64,000 nt of DNA from Parabacteroides gordonii MS-1 = DSM 23371 (GCF_000969825.1 NZ_KQ033919.1:2768744-2832743), one strand, 5' to 3'; numbered from the stretch's first letter, positions 1-9,358 are shown. Notes: a model not told the origin generated them from the letters alone. A program made the numbers and translations.

Positions 1-1221
1 ATGCAGACGGATGGACAGAATAAAGCGTATGGGTTAGATATTGAAAAGAACAAAGTGATTTCAACAGATAGACAAGACGGACGCTATATCAGTACCAGAG
101 GGGTAGTACATGCATTGATGAAAAGAAATGTTCCGGCTTATGCTTTCCATTCCGACTTTTCTCAGCGTGAGTTTAATTATTGGAAAGAGGGGCTTCGGGG
201 GAAAATGAAAGATTTGATGCGTCATCCGAACCTTCGGGACTTGCCGACTCCTAAACGAGTTAGTTGTGAGAAGCGGGAGGGATATCGGATTGAGAAATGG
301 GAATCTTATCCATTACCGGAATGTGTCGTACCTTTTTTAATGCTGATTCCGGATCAAGTGAATGCCGGTAATCCAGTTCCAGGAGTCTTGTGTATACCAG
401 GATCAGGACGTACGAAGGAGTCTTTGGCAGGTGAACCTGAACTTGAGACAAAATATGCCAGACCCAGGTTTCAGGAGGAAAACGAAATGGCGCTTAAATA
501 CGTTAAGATAGGATTAGTAGCAGTAGTTGTTGATAATCCCTGTATAGGAGAATGCTCTGATCTGGAGAAATACACGGTTGCTCCTTCTTATTACTTTGAT
601 GAATCTGCCCGTTGTTTATTAGAATTGGGGTGGAGCTATCTAGGGTATTCTTCCTATGTGGATATGCATGTGTTAAGTTGGATGAAAGAGCAACCATTTA
701 TCCGGAAAGAGCGTTTGATTGTAAGCGGACATTCTTTGGGCACTGAGCCGTTAATGGTTCTAGGTGCTTTGGACCCGACTATTTATGGTTTTGTTTATAG
801 CGATTTTCTTTGTCGTACATTAGAGCGCATAATTGTAATGACTGAACCGAAAGAAAACGGATATCGCCCTTTTCCAAATTCGATTGAGCACCTGATTCCT
901 GAGTTCCTGTGTAATTTTGATTTCCCCGACATCGTTTCGTCTTTGGCACCCAGGCCGATTATTTTCACGGAAGGAGGATTGGATCGGGACTTGGAGATGG
1001 TAAGGCAGGCTTATCGAATAGCCGGTCATCCGGAAAATATAGAAATTCATTTTTATCCTAAATATGCAGATCCTGACAGTCGGAAAACAAAAGGGAATTT
1101 GCCGGAGGGGGTAAATAGAGAAGCTTATTTTGATTTGACGAACGTGGATGCACCGAATCATTGTTTTAAGGAAAATCTGATTATACCCTGGGTAAAGAAA
1201 ATCCTAAGTGAAGATAAATAA
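1..1221 (+). CDS. Alpha/beta hydrolase, acetyl-xylan-esterase-like; 5' end may lie outside the window
   Basis: This 406-residue protein has an alpha/beta-hydrolase layout: oxyanion-region motif GSGRTKE near residue 135, nucleophile elbow GHSLG with Ser245, acid candidate Asp328 in GGLDRD, and His387 near the C terminus. It is clearly paralogous to the protein at 37730-38971 (shared blocks APRPIIFTEGGLDRD, LAGEP, SLGTEP). The family resembles predicted Bacteroidetes esterases/dienelactone-hydrolase-like proteins (Abhydrolase_7 type), likely deacylating a glycan or a plant ester. The paralogue has a signal peptide; this one shows none, and the reading frame is open at the first base, so the true start may be upstream. 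A strong terminator follows. Substrate is unknown. Confidence 0.8.
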   Translation: MQTDGQNKAYGLDIEKNKVISTDRQDGRYISTRGVVHALMKRNVPAYAFHSDFSQREFNYWKEGLRGKMKDLMRHPNLRDLPTPKRVSCEKREGYRIEKWESYPLPECVVPFLMLIPDQVNAGNPVPGVLCIPGSGRTKESLAGEPELETKYARPRFQEENEMALKYVKIGLVAVVVDNPCIGECSDLEKYTVAPSYYFDESARCLLELGWSYLGYSSYVDMHVLSWMKEQPFIRKERLIVSGHSLGTEPLMVLGALDPTIYGFVYSDFLCRTLERIIVMTEPKENGYRPFPNSIEHLIPEFLCNFDFPDIVSSLAPRPIIFTEGGLDRDLEMVRQAYRIAGHPENIEIHFYPKYADPDSRKTKGNLPEGVNREAYFDLTNVDAPNHCFKENLIIPWVKKILSEDK

Positions 1222-1263
1222 CTAATTCATTGATTACATCTTTGTAAAACAGAGAGTGCCGGT

Positions 1264-1303
1264 AAAAGCTGTAAAGAGACTTCACTGTTCCTTTACAGCT
1301 TTT
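1264..1303 (+). terminator. Intrinsic terminator after the hydrolase gene
   Basis: A perfect 13-bp stem (AAAAGCTGTAAAG at 1264-1276 with CTTTACAGCTTTT at 1291-1303) encloses a 14-nt loop and runs into a T-rich tail. It lies 43 bases after the stop codon and closes the left transcription unit. Confidence 0.9.
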
Positions 1304-1340
1304 ATATTTCCGGGAATGAATGACTTTCGAAAAAAACTAA

Positions 1341-1348
1341 TAGATTTG
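1341..1348 (+). promoter_or_regulatory. Bacteroidetes -7 element (TAGATTTG) of the sigma-factor gene
   Basis: TAGATTTG matches the TAnnTTTG consensus and lies 48 bases before the ATG of the ECF sigma gene. No convincing -33 TTTG sits at the usual spacing. Confidence 0.5.
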
Positions 1349-1396
1349 TACAATTATTATTAGTAAGATACAGCGTTCTTTTATTGTAAACTTTTT

Positions 1397-2011
1397 ATGG
1401 CAGATTTTACCGACGAGAAAATATTACTGAAAGAAATAAAGGATGGAAATGATCAGGCTTTTGAATTTCTTTTCAAAAGCTATTATCCTCGTTTGCGTGG
1501 ATATGCATCTCGTTTTGTGGAAGATCAGGAGGCTGTGAGGGATATTATTCAGGAAAGTTTCCTGAAATTCTGGGAAAAGCGTGAGTTGATAGAAGCCATA
1601 TCCGTCTCTGCCCTTTTGTTTGCTATGGTTCGGAATGCCTGTCTGAATTATCTGAAACATCTTCAAATAGTAGAACAACACAACGTAGAACATCTGGCCT
1701 CTATTGCCGGGAGAGAGGAACTGTATAGCCTTGATTTTAATCCTTCTCCGGAATACACTTTATTATACAACGAATTGCAGGAACAAGTGAATGTAGTTAT
1801 AGACACGCTGCCTACGCGTTGCCGTGAAGTATTTATTATGAGCCGCTTTGATAAAAAGAAGAATCGTGAGATAGCAGAAGCTTTAAGTATCTCTACGACT
1901 GCTGTGGAAAAGCATATAGCCAAAGCATTAACGACTTTCTCCAAACACTTTAAAGACAAGTATCCTCTCGATATCTATATTGTTATTATTGCATGGTTGC
2001 TATCTGATTAG
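1397..2011 (+). CDS. ECF RNA polymerase sigma factor (Bacteroidetes expansion type)
   Basis: A 204-residue sigma-70-family protein. Region 2 covers about residues 10-85 (AFEFLFKSYYPRL, then DIIQESFLKFWEK) and region 4 about 135-180 (LPTRCREVFIMSRF, helix-turn-helix REIAEALSISTTAVEKH). It is followed by a FecR-type anti-sigma factor, SusC and SusD, the usual trans-envelope arrangement in which substrate-bound SusC signals through FecR to release sigma and switch on the transport genes. Unusually, 260 bases containing a 22-nt repeat array separate it from the anti-sigma gene. The C terminus ends in a hydrophobic stretch (YIVIIAWLL). Target promoters are unknown. Confidence 0.92.
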   Translation: MADFTDEKILLKEIKDGNDQAFEFLFKSYYPRLRGYASRFVEDQEAVRDIIQESFLKFWEKRELIEAISVSALLFAMVRNACLNYLKHLQIVEQHNVEHLASIAGREELYSLDFNPSPEYTLLYNELQEQVNVVIDTLPTRCREVFIMSRFDKKKNREIAEALSISTTAVEKHIAKALTTFSKHFKDKYPLDIYIVIIAWLLSD

Positions 2012-2056
2012 CAAGAAACAGGAGACTTGCTATTACATTTCTCCCTATGTTTTAAT

Positions 2057-2142
2057 TTTTTGACCTTGGTAGTAAACGTTTGTCACCTTGGTAGTAAACG
2101 TTTTTGACCTAGGTGGTAAATCTTTTCGACCTTGGTCAAAAA
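2057..2142. repeat. 22-nt dyad repeat array A (four units)
   Basis: Four imperfect direct repeats start at 2057, 2079, 2101 and 2123, exactly 22 nt apart. The core ACCTTGGT (ACCTAGGT in unit 3) is near-palindromic. Around unit 2 the dyad extends as GTTT-N3-ACC-N2-GGT-N3-AAAC. The whole array is bounded by a perfect 9-bp inverted repeat, TTTTTGACC at 2057 and GGTCAAAAA ending at 2142. It lies in the sigma/anti-sigma gap and so is probably transcribed. Confidence 0.85.
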
Positions 2143-2271
2143 TATAAAACGTCCGGTACTTTATATTAGTAGGCAGGCAGAAAGAAAAAAAGGGATAAGG
2201 AGAAAAAAATAGAACATCGGGGGTTGGGTAAAAAAAGAATGGGTTGTTACATCATATAGAAAGAGGAAATT

Positions 2272-3270
2272 ATGGAATTGGAAAAGGAGAATATTCATCA
2301 GTTAGCCGTACACTATTTTGAAGGGCGTATTACTTTGCAGGAGGAGGAAGAACTCTTTCGCTTTGTGAATGCCTGTGCGGATAATTATGAGATGTTCCGT
2401 CGATGGGAAAAAGAATGGATGCAATCGGCTACACCCGACCTGGGTGTGATCAGCGAATGGAAACATTTACAACGACGTGTTCAGATACAACGCAATATGC
2501 CGGATATGTTCGGACATAAGAAATATAGCCTGCGTCAGGTAGTTGCCGTGGCTGCTGTAGTCGTGGTGGTCATGTTGAGCGGTGCTTATGGGGCATTGTC
2601 TTTCTTCAATAAACAAGCCGATCCGAATTATTTCGCTCTGGTCACTGCTTATGGTGAGAAAAGCAAAGTGATACTGACCGATGGAACGGTCGTTTGGTTG
2701 AATGCCGGATCGACTTTGCGGTATGCGGATAACTTTAATGCAAGCAACCGGACAGTGCAACTGGAGGGAGAAGCCTATTTTGAAGTAGAAAAGCAATCGG
2801 ACGAATCGCCGTTTCTGGTTAAGACAAGTTGTTACGATGTATTGGTGAAAGGTACAAAGTTCAATGTGACCTCTTATGCTGAAGATCCTTTTTCTACAAC
2901 TACTCTATTGGAAGGAGCTGTCAATGTTTTGTACGAAGGAAGGCAACTGGAAGTAAAGCCCGGCGAATTACTTTGCTTCGATAAGGAGAAAAAAGATTTT
3001 TCCAGCCACCATGTACAGGCTTCGCAATACCGGTCATGGATTGAAGGAAGAGTTGAATATGACGAAATAGCATTAGGCGAACTGGCTGTCCGCCTGTCAA
3101 GGAAGTATGATGTGAAGATACATCTGGATACTGCACTTGATGAAGACGCCACCTTCAGGGTCTCATTGCGGAACGAAGAGACTATCGGCCAGTTCCTGCA
3201 GGCACTTTCCGATATCATTCCGATACGCTTTGAGCGGCAGGGAGAAGATATTTATATCAAAAAACAATAG
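2272..3270 (+). CDS. FecR-family anti-sigma factor
   Basis: A 332-residue single-pass inner-membrane protein. Residues 1-80 form the cytoplasmic sigma-binding part; a transmembrane segment lies at about 86-108 (valine-rich VVAVAAVVVVVMLSG); the periplasmic FecR domain spans about 120-220 (GEKSKVILTDGTVVWLNAGS, LEGEAYFEV, VLVKGTKFNVTSY); a DUF4974-like C-terminal domain spans about 262-330. In this family the periplasmic part senses the STN domain of the partner SusC and controls the ECF sigma factor, here encoded at 1397-2011. The partner transporter starts 50 bases downstream and carries an STN domain, which fits this pathway. Confidence 0.92.
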   Translation: MELEKENIHQLAVHYFEGRITLQEEEELFRFVNACADNYEMFRRWEKEWMQSATPDLGVISEWKHLQRRVQIQRNMPDMFGHKKYSLRQVVAVAAVVVVVMLSGAYGALSFFNKQADPNYFALVTAYGEKSKVILTDGTVVWLNAGSTLRYADNFNASNRTVQLEGEAYFEVEKQSDESPFLVKTSCYDVLVKGTKFNVTSYAEDPFSTTTLLEGAVNVLYEGRQLEVKPGELLCFDKEKKDFSSHHVQASQYRSWIEGRVEYDEIALGELAVRLSRKYDVKIHLDTALDEDATFRVSLRNEETIGQFLQALSDIIPIRFERQGEDIYIKKQ

Positions 3271-3319
3271 CGCGCTTTGTTTATATATGTATTAAATCTA
3301 ATAACTAACTATCTATCTT

Positions 3320-6300
3320 ATGATGTACAAAAAGCATGTGGGAAGGTCTTTAATATTGGCCTTGCTACTTTCCGGCTCATTATCGGTGGACGCTCAGAAA
3401 ATCACTCAGCAGTTCAGGAACGTCCCTTTGAAAACAGTACTGGAGGAAGTGGAGAAACAGCTCCAGTATTCAGTCATCTATAAAAAAGATGAAGTGAATG
3501 AGCAAAAACAGATCAATCATAATTTTAAGGATGCATCTGTCGAAGAAGTCTTGTCGGCTATCCTGGATAAAGGATTAAGCTACTCTATCCAGGGGAAAAT
3601 GATCGTTATCTCGCAAAAGACCACTAAAGCGTCGGCTCCGCAACAACAGAAGAAAGTAACAGGTGTTGTGAAGGACAAAACCGGAGAACCGGTGATTGGA
3701 GCCAATGTAATAGAACGCGGAACAACAAACGGTACGGTGACAGACCTCGATGGGCGTTTTACGTTGGAAGTTCCCCAGAATGCCGTTTTGCAAGTCTCCT
3801 ATATCGGCTATATGGAACAGGAAATCCCGGTGAATAACCGGAGCGATATCTCTGTCTCTCTTTTGGATGATACACAGAATCTGGATGAGATCGTTGTTGT
3901 CGGTTACGGAACACAAAAGAAGGTGAACCTGACCGGTGCAGTCAGCAGTGTAAAGGCCGATGTGCTGGAGAACAGAACGACTTCCGACCCGGTCAATATG
4001 CTGACCGGTAACGTATCGGGTGTGACCATTGTACAGAATGCCGGACAGCCGGGAGCCGACGGAGCTGCTTTGCGTGTCCGTGGTGTCGGTACGCTGGGGA
4101 ATTCCGAAGCGATGGTTATCATCGATGGAGTGGAGTCGTCGATGAGCAATGTCGATCCGAACGATATCGAGAATATTTCCGTATTGAAAGATGCTGCGGC
4201 AGCTTCTATCTATGGTGTGCGTGCGGCAAACGGCGTTGTGTTGATTACTACCAAAAGAGGTGCTGTGGGCAAGCCCGTGATCTCCTATAACGGATATGTT
4301 GGCTGGCAGGAAGCGACCCGCTTACCGAAATATCTGGACTCGTATAATTATGCTGTCCTTTTGAATGAGGCTTATAAGAATGACGGATTGGAGGGATTGT
4401 ATTCAGACCCTGACCTGCAAAAGTTTAAAGATGGTTCCGATCCGGATCATTTTGCCAATAGCGATTGGTTGGGTACGTTATTCAGCGAAAACGGGCTGTT
4501 TCATAATCACCATTTGAGTGTGAACGGTGGGTCTGAGGCAATTAAATATTCTCTTTCCTTTGGTTATCATAATAAGGAAGGGTTGATGCCGAACACTGAA
4601 TATAATAAGTTCAATGTCCGTTCGAACCTCGATGCGAAGATCAACGACCGGTTGAATGTCTCTTTGAACCTTTCGGCCTATCGTAGCCGTATGGCGGCTC
4701 CTGCTACCGGCATGACCAGTATAATGTATTATGCATTTCGTGAAACGCCGGTTACTCCGATCCAGTTCCAGAATGGAAATTACGGATTATTCAAGAACGA
4801 ACATAACTCAGTCGCTTCTGCCCGTGAAAGTGGTCTGGCACGTACCTACAATAATAATTTCCAGGGAAGTGCTTCCTTTACCTATAAGATCATCGACGGA
4901 TTGTCCTTGCGTGGAAATGCTTCAACGACATTCAATCTGAAAGACGAACATACTTTCCTCAGGAGTATGAAGTTTTATACCGCCGAGTCTGTTGATCCTA
5001 TCCGTACGACTCGCAGTGAAGTGGAGAACAAGGATAATAAGATGCTGGAAGTAAATCTTCAGGCATATCTGGATTATGCAAAGAGCTTCGGTAAACACGA
5101 CCTGAAAGGTTTGTTGGGATATTCCCAGTTATATAACCAGTATCGCATCTTAGGAGCATCCCGTAAGGATCTACCTTTGAATAACAGCCTGGGTGAAATT
5201 AATGCGGGCGATATAACGACACAGACTTCCGAGGGGAATATGGTGGAATACGCTTTGCGTTCAGCCTTTGCCCGTGTGAACTATACATTCGACAACCGCT
5301 ACCTGCTGGAAGCGAATATCAGATACGACGGTACTTCACGTTTCCCGAAAGATAACCGTTTCGGTGCATTCCCTTCTTTCTCTGCCGGATGGCGTGTGTC
5401 TGAAGAAAGTTTCTTCACGGCTTCCTGGATCGATAATCTGAAGTTACGTGCTTCCTGGGGACAATTAGGTAATCAGGAGATTGGCGATTATGCCTTCTAT
5501 AATACCTATATGTTCGGCCAGAACTACAACTTCGGTAATATGTTATATCCGGGTATTTCAATCAATGAAAAGATGGCTAACTCGATCATTACCTGGGAAA
5601 AGACAGACCAGATTGATATCGGTGTCGATGCGGATGCTTTCGGTGGCAAGCTGAGCTTCACCGGTGACTTCTTCGTTAAGAACACAAAAGATATCCTGCT
5701 GGAGTTGCCTATCCCGGAAATCGTAGGGGTGAAACCGCCGATGCAGAATGCCGGTAAGGTTCGTAATACAGGTATGGAAATGCAGATCAGCCATAACAAC
5801 CAGATCAATGATTTCAAGTATTATGCAACATTCAACTTCAGCTATGTGCATAATGAAATTACCGACCTGAGCGGAGGTGATACTCCCGGACGTTCTGTAG
5901 GCGATCCTATCAACAATATCTATGGATATGTTTGCGAAGGAATCTTCAAAGACCAGGCGGAGATCGACGGACATCCTACACAGATCTGGGGTGCTAAACC
6001 GGGCGATCTTAAATATAAGGATTTGAACAATGATAAGAAGATCGATGAAAACGACCGTCAGTCGCTGGGTACTTATTTCCCTAAAATAAACTACGGGCTT
6101 CGTCTGGGCTTCGAATATAAGAACTTTGACTTTTCAGCCTTGCTGCAAGGTGCCGGAATGGTTAATGCAATTGTGAAGGATGAAATCAACAAGGCATTCT
6201 ACAATGGAGGTAAAGTGACTGAATATCACCTGGATCGCTGGACGCCGGAAAACCTTGATGCTACATATCCCCGCTTGTCGATGAAAGATTCTAAAAAGAA

Positions 6301-6568
6301 CTGGATGACTTCTACTTTCTGGATGCAGAATGCTTCTTATCTGAAGATGAGAAATATGCAACTCGGTTATTCATTGCCTAAACAGGTACTGGCCGGTTCG
6401 GGTATTACCCGCCTGAGAGTATACTTCAGTGTCGATAACCTGTTCACTATTACCGGATTTGACGGTGTTGACCCGGAATCGGCTTACAACATGAAAGACT
6501 TATCCGTGGTTAGTAGCTATTATCCGCTGACAAGAAATTATTCATTTGGTGTTAACCTTTCATTCTAA
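3320..6568 (+). CDS. SusC/RagA-family TonB-dependent outer-membrane transporter with STN domain
   Basis: A 1082-residue outer-membrane protein. It has a signal peptide (to about residue 25, ending VDAQ), an STN signalling domain (about 27-97), a carboxypeptidase-regulatory-like domain (about 112-190, GEPVIGANV and GTTNGTVTDLDGRF), the DEIVVVGYGTQKK segment typical before the plug, a plug (about 205-315) and a beta-barrel ending in aromatic NLSF. SusC proteins pair with SusD to import oligosaccharides by TonB energy. The STN domain and upstream sigma/FecR genes predict transport-coupled induction. The stop is 18 bases before susD. The glycan is unknown; the downstream deoxy-sugar genes hint at a rhamnose- or fucose-containing substrate, which is inference. 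Confidence 0.95.
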   Translation: MMYKKHVGRSLILALLLSGSLSVDAQKITQQFRNVPLKTVLEEVEKQLQYSVIYKKDEVNEQKQINHNFKDASVEEVLSAILDKGLSYSIQGKMIVISQKTTKASAPQQQKKVTGVVKDKTGEPVIGANVIERGTTNGTVTDLDGRFTLEVPQNAVLQVSYIGYMEQEIPVNNRSDISVSLLDDTQNLDEIVVVGYGTQKKVNLTGAVSSVKADVLENRTTSDPVNMLTGNVSGVTIVQNAGQPGADGAALRVRGVGTLGNSEAMVIIDGVESSMSNVDPNDIENISVLKDAAAASIYGVRAANGVVLITTKRGAVGKPVISYNGYVGWQEATRLPKYLDSYNYAVLLNEAYKNDGLEGLYSDPDLQKFKDGSDPDHFANSDWLGTLFSENGLFHNHHLSVNGGSEAIKYSLSFGYHNKEGLMPNTEYNKFNVRSNLDAKINDRLNVSLNLSAYRSRMAAPATGMTSIMYYAFRETPVTPIQFQNGNYGLFKNEHNSVASARESGLARTYNNNFQGSASFTYKIIDGLSLRGNASTTFNLKDEHTFLRSMKFYTAESVDPIRTTRSEVENKDNKMLEVNLQAYLDYAKSFGKHDLKGLLGYSQLYNQYRILGASRKDLPLNNSLGEINAGDITTQTSEGNMVEYALRSAFARVNYTFDNRYLLEANIRYDGTSRFPKDNRFGAFPSFSAGWRVSEESFFTASWIDNLKLRASWGQLGNQEIGDYAFYNTYMFGQNYNFGNMLYPGISINEKMANSIITWEKTDQIDIGVDADAFGGKLSFTGDFFVKNTKDILLELPIPEIVGVKPPMQNAGKVRNTGMEMQISHNNQINDFKYYATFNFSYVHNEITDLSGGDTPGRSVGDPINNIYGYVCEGIFKDQAEIDGHPTQIWGAKPGDLKYKDLNNDKKIDENDRQSLGTYFPKINYGLRLGFEYKNFDFSALLQGAGMVNAIVKDEINKAFYNGGKVTEYHLDRWTPENLDATYPRLSMKDSKKNWMTSTFWMQNASYLKMRNMQLGYSLPKQVLAGSGITRLRVYFSVDNLFTITGFDGVDPESAYNMKDLSVVSSYYPLTRNYSFGVNLSF

Positions 6569-6586
6569 TAAAACTGTAGACGAATT

Positions 6587-8134
6587 ATGAAACTAAAATA
6601 TTTATTTATATCGCTTATCTCGTTATTCGGAACCGGTTGCAACGACGGGTTTCTGGATAAGATCCCGACAGACCAGCTCTCCGACGAGTCTTTCTGGATG
6701 GTAAAAGAGGATGCCGTGAAATATTCGGCAGCTACTTATCGCTATCTTGTCCAGTCGGGAAACCATATGGTCATGCTCGATTGCTATACCGACAATGCCA
6801 TTCCTGTTCATATCCATGCGGAGCAGGGGGATATCTCTTCTTGTACGGCAACGGCTTCAAATCCTCACTTTAAACAGGTTTGGCAGGATGCTTACCGTGG
6901 TATCCGCCGCTGTAATATCTTCCTTGATAATATAGCCAAGGTGGAGATGAAAGAAGATGAGAAAACGATCCTGATCGGTGAGATTGAATTCTTACGGGCT
7001 TATTTCCATGCCACTTTATTGAAATTCTATGGGGGTATTCCTATCCTGACCCGTGCTTTGGAGTTGAACGAAACGATCCCTTCACGGAATACGGAAGAAG
7101 AAGTCTATAAGTTTATTGTAGAGGAATGCGATAAGGCTGCACAAAAGTTACCGTTGACCCGTTCCGATAACACGGAACTAGGACGTGCCAACAAGGGGGC
7201 TGCATTAGCATTGAAAGCTCATATCAGTTATCTGATGAAGAAATACGATGTAGCGGCCAGCGCAGCTAAAGAAGTGATGAACCTGGGTGTTTACAACCTG
7301 TATGGTAATTACGGCGATCTGTTCTCTGCAGAACATGAAAATAACAGCGAAGTGATATTCGATCATCAATATATGGAGAATGCATTGGATTATGATTATA
7401 CCGGCAGTTGGATCGACCAGTTCTTCTCTCCGCTGATGATGGGAGGCTGGGAAGCATTGTCGCCGACACAGGATCTTATCGATGCATACGAATGTACGGA
7501 TGGGAAATCCATTGGTGAGTCGAAGCTTTACAATCCTGAAAAGCCGTTTGAGAACCGTGATCCCCGCCTGGCCTATTCTATCCTGTGGCATGGTTGCGAG
7601 TTCGGAGGACAGATTTATAGTACAGAAGGGACAATGGGGAATGGTAATGCCACCCGTACTGGATATACGATGCGTAAATATATTAATCCAAAGAATGTAG
7701 GGAATGAATATCCGGGCTGGATTAACTATATCCTGTTCCGTTATGCAGAAGTCTTACTGATCTATGCGGAAGCACAGAATGAATTGAGCGGGCCGGATGC
7801 ATCCGTATATGAAGCTGTCAATAGGATTCGCCAACGTCCGAGCGTGGAACTTCCGCCTTTACCGGCTAATCTGACAAAAGACCAGATGCGCGAAGCTATT
7901 CGCCGAGAACGCCGTGTTGAGTTTACGTTTGAAGGCATTCACCTGTTCGAGACCCGCAGCTGGAGAACGACGGAAGCCTGTGTAAACAAACCGGCTTACG
8001 GTATGACTTTCGACGGGAAAAAGGTTTTGGTGGAACAGCGTAAGTTCGATCCGAACAAGAACTATTTATGGGCACTTCCTCTGACTGAAATTGATTTGTC
8101 TAAAGGAGCGTTGGTACAGAACCCGGGATATTGA
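6587..8134 (+). CDS. SusD/RagB-family glycan-binding lipoprotein
   Basis: A 515-residue surface lipoprotein. The signal peptide ends with a lipobox-like LFGTGC (Cys18), followed by NDGFLDKIPTDQLSDESFW, characteristic of SusD N termini. TPR-like helices with the RAYFH and YGGIPI motifs follow, then the C-terminal SusD segment with RYAEVLLIYAEAQNE and REAIRRERRVEF. It forms the lid on the SusC barrel encoded immediately upstream and delivers bound glycan. A strong terminator starts 16 bases after the stop. Ligand unknown. Confidence 0.95.
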   Translation: MKLKYLFISLISLFGTGCNDGFLDKIPTDQLSDESFWMVKEDAVKYSAATYRYLVQSGNHMVMLDCYTDNAIPVHIHAEQGDISSCTATASNPHFKQVWQDAYRGIRRCNIFLDNIAKVEMKEDEKTILIGEIEFLRAYFHATLLKFYGGIPILTRALELNETIPSRNTEEEVYKFIVEECDKAAQKLPLTRSDNTELGRANKGAALALKAHISYLMKKYDVAASAAKEVMNLGVYNLYGNYGDLFSAEHENNSEVIFDHQYMENALDYDYTGSWIDQFFSPLMMGGWEALSPTQDLIDAYECTDGKSIGESKLYNPEKPFENRDPRLAYSILWHGCEFGGQIYSTEGTMGNGNATRTGYTMRKYINPKNVGNEYPGWINYILFRYAEVLLIYAEAQNELSGPDASVYEAVNRIRQRPSVELPPLPANLTKDQMREAIRRERRVEFTFEGIHLFETRSWRTTEACVNKPAYGMTFDGKKVLVEQRKFDPNKNYLWALPLTEIDLSKGALVQNPGY

Positions 8135-8149
8135 TCATCTATTAATAAT

Positions 8150-8190
8150 AAAAGCCTCTGGTGGGACTTCTCCTGTCAGGGGCTTTTTGT
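8150..8190 (+). terminator. Intrinsic terminator after susD (locus 1)
   Basis: AAAAGCCTCTG (8150-8160) pairs with CAGGGGCTTTTT (8177-8188) with one G-T pair, followed by T-rich sequence. It separates the susCD transcript from the corrinoid operon, which has its own promoter. Confidence 0.85.
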
Positions 8191-8273
8191 TTTATATCGA
8201 TTTTAAACCGGTAAATCCCTGAAACAGTCAAAATAACCACGAATATTGAAAACTCCTGCAGTTCTCTATCCTT

Positions 8274-8281
8274 TATCTTTG
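8274..8281 (+). promoter_or_regulatory. -7 element (TATCTTTG) of the corrinoid operon
   Basis: TATCTTTG fits TAnnTTTG and lies 28 bases before the mutarotase ATG. A TTG at 8246-8248 is somewhat too far upstream (25 nt). No B12-box-like riboswitch core was seen between 8190 and 8310. Confidence 0.6.
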
Positions 8282-8309
8282 TGATACTTAATCTAATATA
8301 GAGAAGAAT

Positions 8310-8633
8310 ATGAAACGTTATGGGAGTATTATCGGTGTAAAGCCGGAAAAGCTGGAAGAATATAAGAAGTTGCATGCCGCCGTATGGCCGGGCGTGTTGG
8401 CAATGATCAGGGAATGCAATATCCGTAACTATTCTATCTTTTATAAAGACGGGATATTGTACAGTTATTATGAATACATCGGTGACAACTACGAAAAAGA
8501 CATGCAAAGGATGGCGGCAGACCCGACCACGCAGGAATGGTGGAAGCTGACCGACCCTTGTCAGCAGGCAGTAGAAAATCGTGCTCCTGGAGAATGGTGG
8601 GCGGCAATGGAAGAAGTATTCCATACGGATTGA
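8310..8633 (+). CDS. rhaM: L-rhamnose mutarotase family protein
   Basis: This 107-residue protein matches the RhaM/YiiL family in length and pattern: KRYGSIIGVKPEKLEEYKKL at the N terminus, His22 at the position of the catalytic histidine of E. coli RhaM, then an AVWP motif and C-terminal GEWWAAMEEVFH. Family members interconvert alpha and beta anomers of L-rhamnose or related deoxy-sugars in the cytoplasm. It is the first gene of a six-gene operon that has no rhamnose isomerase, kinase or aldolase but contains corrinoid methyltransferase components and a RhaT-like transporter. The substrate may therefore be a modified 6-deoxy sugar rather than plain rhamnose (inference). Confidence 0.85.
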   Translation: MKRYGSIIGVKPEKLEEYKKLHAAVWPGVLAMIRECNIRNYSIFYKDGILYSYYEYIGDNYEKDMQRMAADPTTQEWWKLTDPCQQAVENRAPGEWWAAMEEVFHTD

Positions 8634-8683
8634 ATCTATATTCTCTCTCTTTCGAAATAAACAGGCTTTAAATATTATAGAAC

Positions 8684-9352
8684 ATGAATGACATTATTAG
8701 TAAACTTGGCGAATGCGTGGAATTCGGCAAGATCAATCTGGCATCACCCTATCCACCGACAATGAAAGGACTGCCCGGTGCAGACGAACTGACCCGTGAG
8801 GCTTTGGAGAACGGTATCTCTCCCCAGGCTATCCTGAATGATGCGCTGATCCCGGCCATGAACCGGGTAGGCAATAAATTTACCGAAGGGAAAATATTTG
8901 TACCACAGATGTTGTTGTCGGCCAAAGCGATGAACAGTGCGATGAAGCATCTGAAACCTTATTTCCAGAGTGGCGAGATCAAGCGTAAAGGAGTTTTCGT
9001 GATCGGAACCGTGATGGGAGACTTACATGATATAGGAAAGAACCTGACAGGAATGATGGTGGAAGGTGCCGGCTGGGAAGTGATAGACCTGGGAACGGAT
9101 GTACCGGCAGAGAAGTATATCGATACCTTGAACCAGCATCCGGGAGCTATCTGTGGAATGTCTGCCTTGCTGACAACAACCATGAGTAATATGCAACCCA
9201 TGATCGCCAGTATCCGTGAGAAGCATCCAGATACAAAAGTAATCGTGGGGGGAGCTCCTTTGAATGCCACTTTTGCTCAGGAGATCGGTGCGGATGCTTA
9301 TGCCCGCGACCCGCAGGATAATATCAACTGGTTGGACTCAATTGTAGCCTGA
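8684..9352 (+). CDS. Corrinoid (cobalamin-binding) protein of a methyltransferase system
   Basis: A 222-residue protein with an N-terminal helical cap domain (about 1-90, MtaC/MetH-like) and a Rossmann-like B12-binding domain (about 95-220). The cobalt-ligand signature D-x-H-x-x-G is present as DLHDIG with His115, followed by the usual GWEVIDLGTDVPAE and GMSALLTTTM segments. Such proteins carry the methyl group on Co(III) between a substrate-specific methyltransferase and an acceptor methyltransferase. Its neighbours provide both candidates (9359-10354 and 12089-13336) and a possible reactivator (10357-11019). It starts 50 bases after the mutarotase stop. Confidence 0.92.
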   Translation: MNDIISKLGECVEFGKINLASPYPPTMKGLPGADELTREALENGISPQAILNDALIPAMNRVGNKFTEGKIFVPQMLLSAKAMNSAMKHLKPYFQSGEIKRKGVFVIGTVMGDLHDIGKNLTGMMVEGAGWEVIDLGTDVPAEKYIDTLNQHPGAICGMSALLTTTMSNMQPMIASIREKHPDTKVIVGGAPLNATFAQEIGADAYARDPQDNINWLDSIVA

Positions 9353-9358
9353 ACGCGT

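Noticed and set aside
2057..2142. Possible small CRISPR array
   Set aside because: The repeats are contiguous at 22 nt with no unique spacers, and no cas genes occur in the window. The same holds for the other three arrays.
3277..3483. Short frame overlapping the start of susC
   Set aside because: It overlaps the susC signal peptide and STN region in another frame and resembles nothing.
8191..8309. Cobalamin riboswitch ahead of the corrinoid operon
   Set aside because: I looked for a B12-box-like core in the 120-base leader and found none; the space is also short for the full riboswitch.
8142..8624. Minus-strand frame of 160 codons across the mutarotase
   Set aside because: It covers a clear terminator and the well-conserved mutarotase gene on the other strand.
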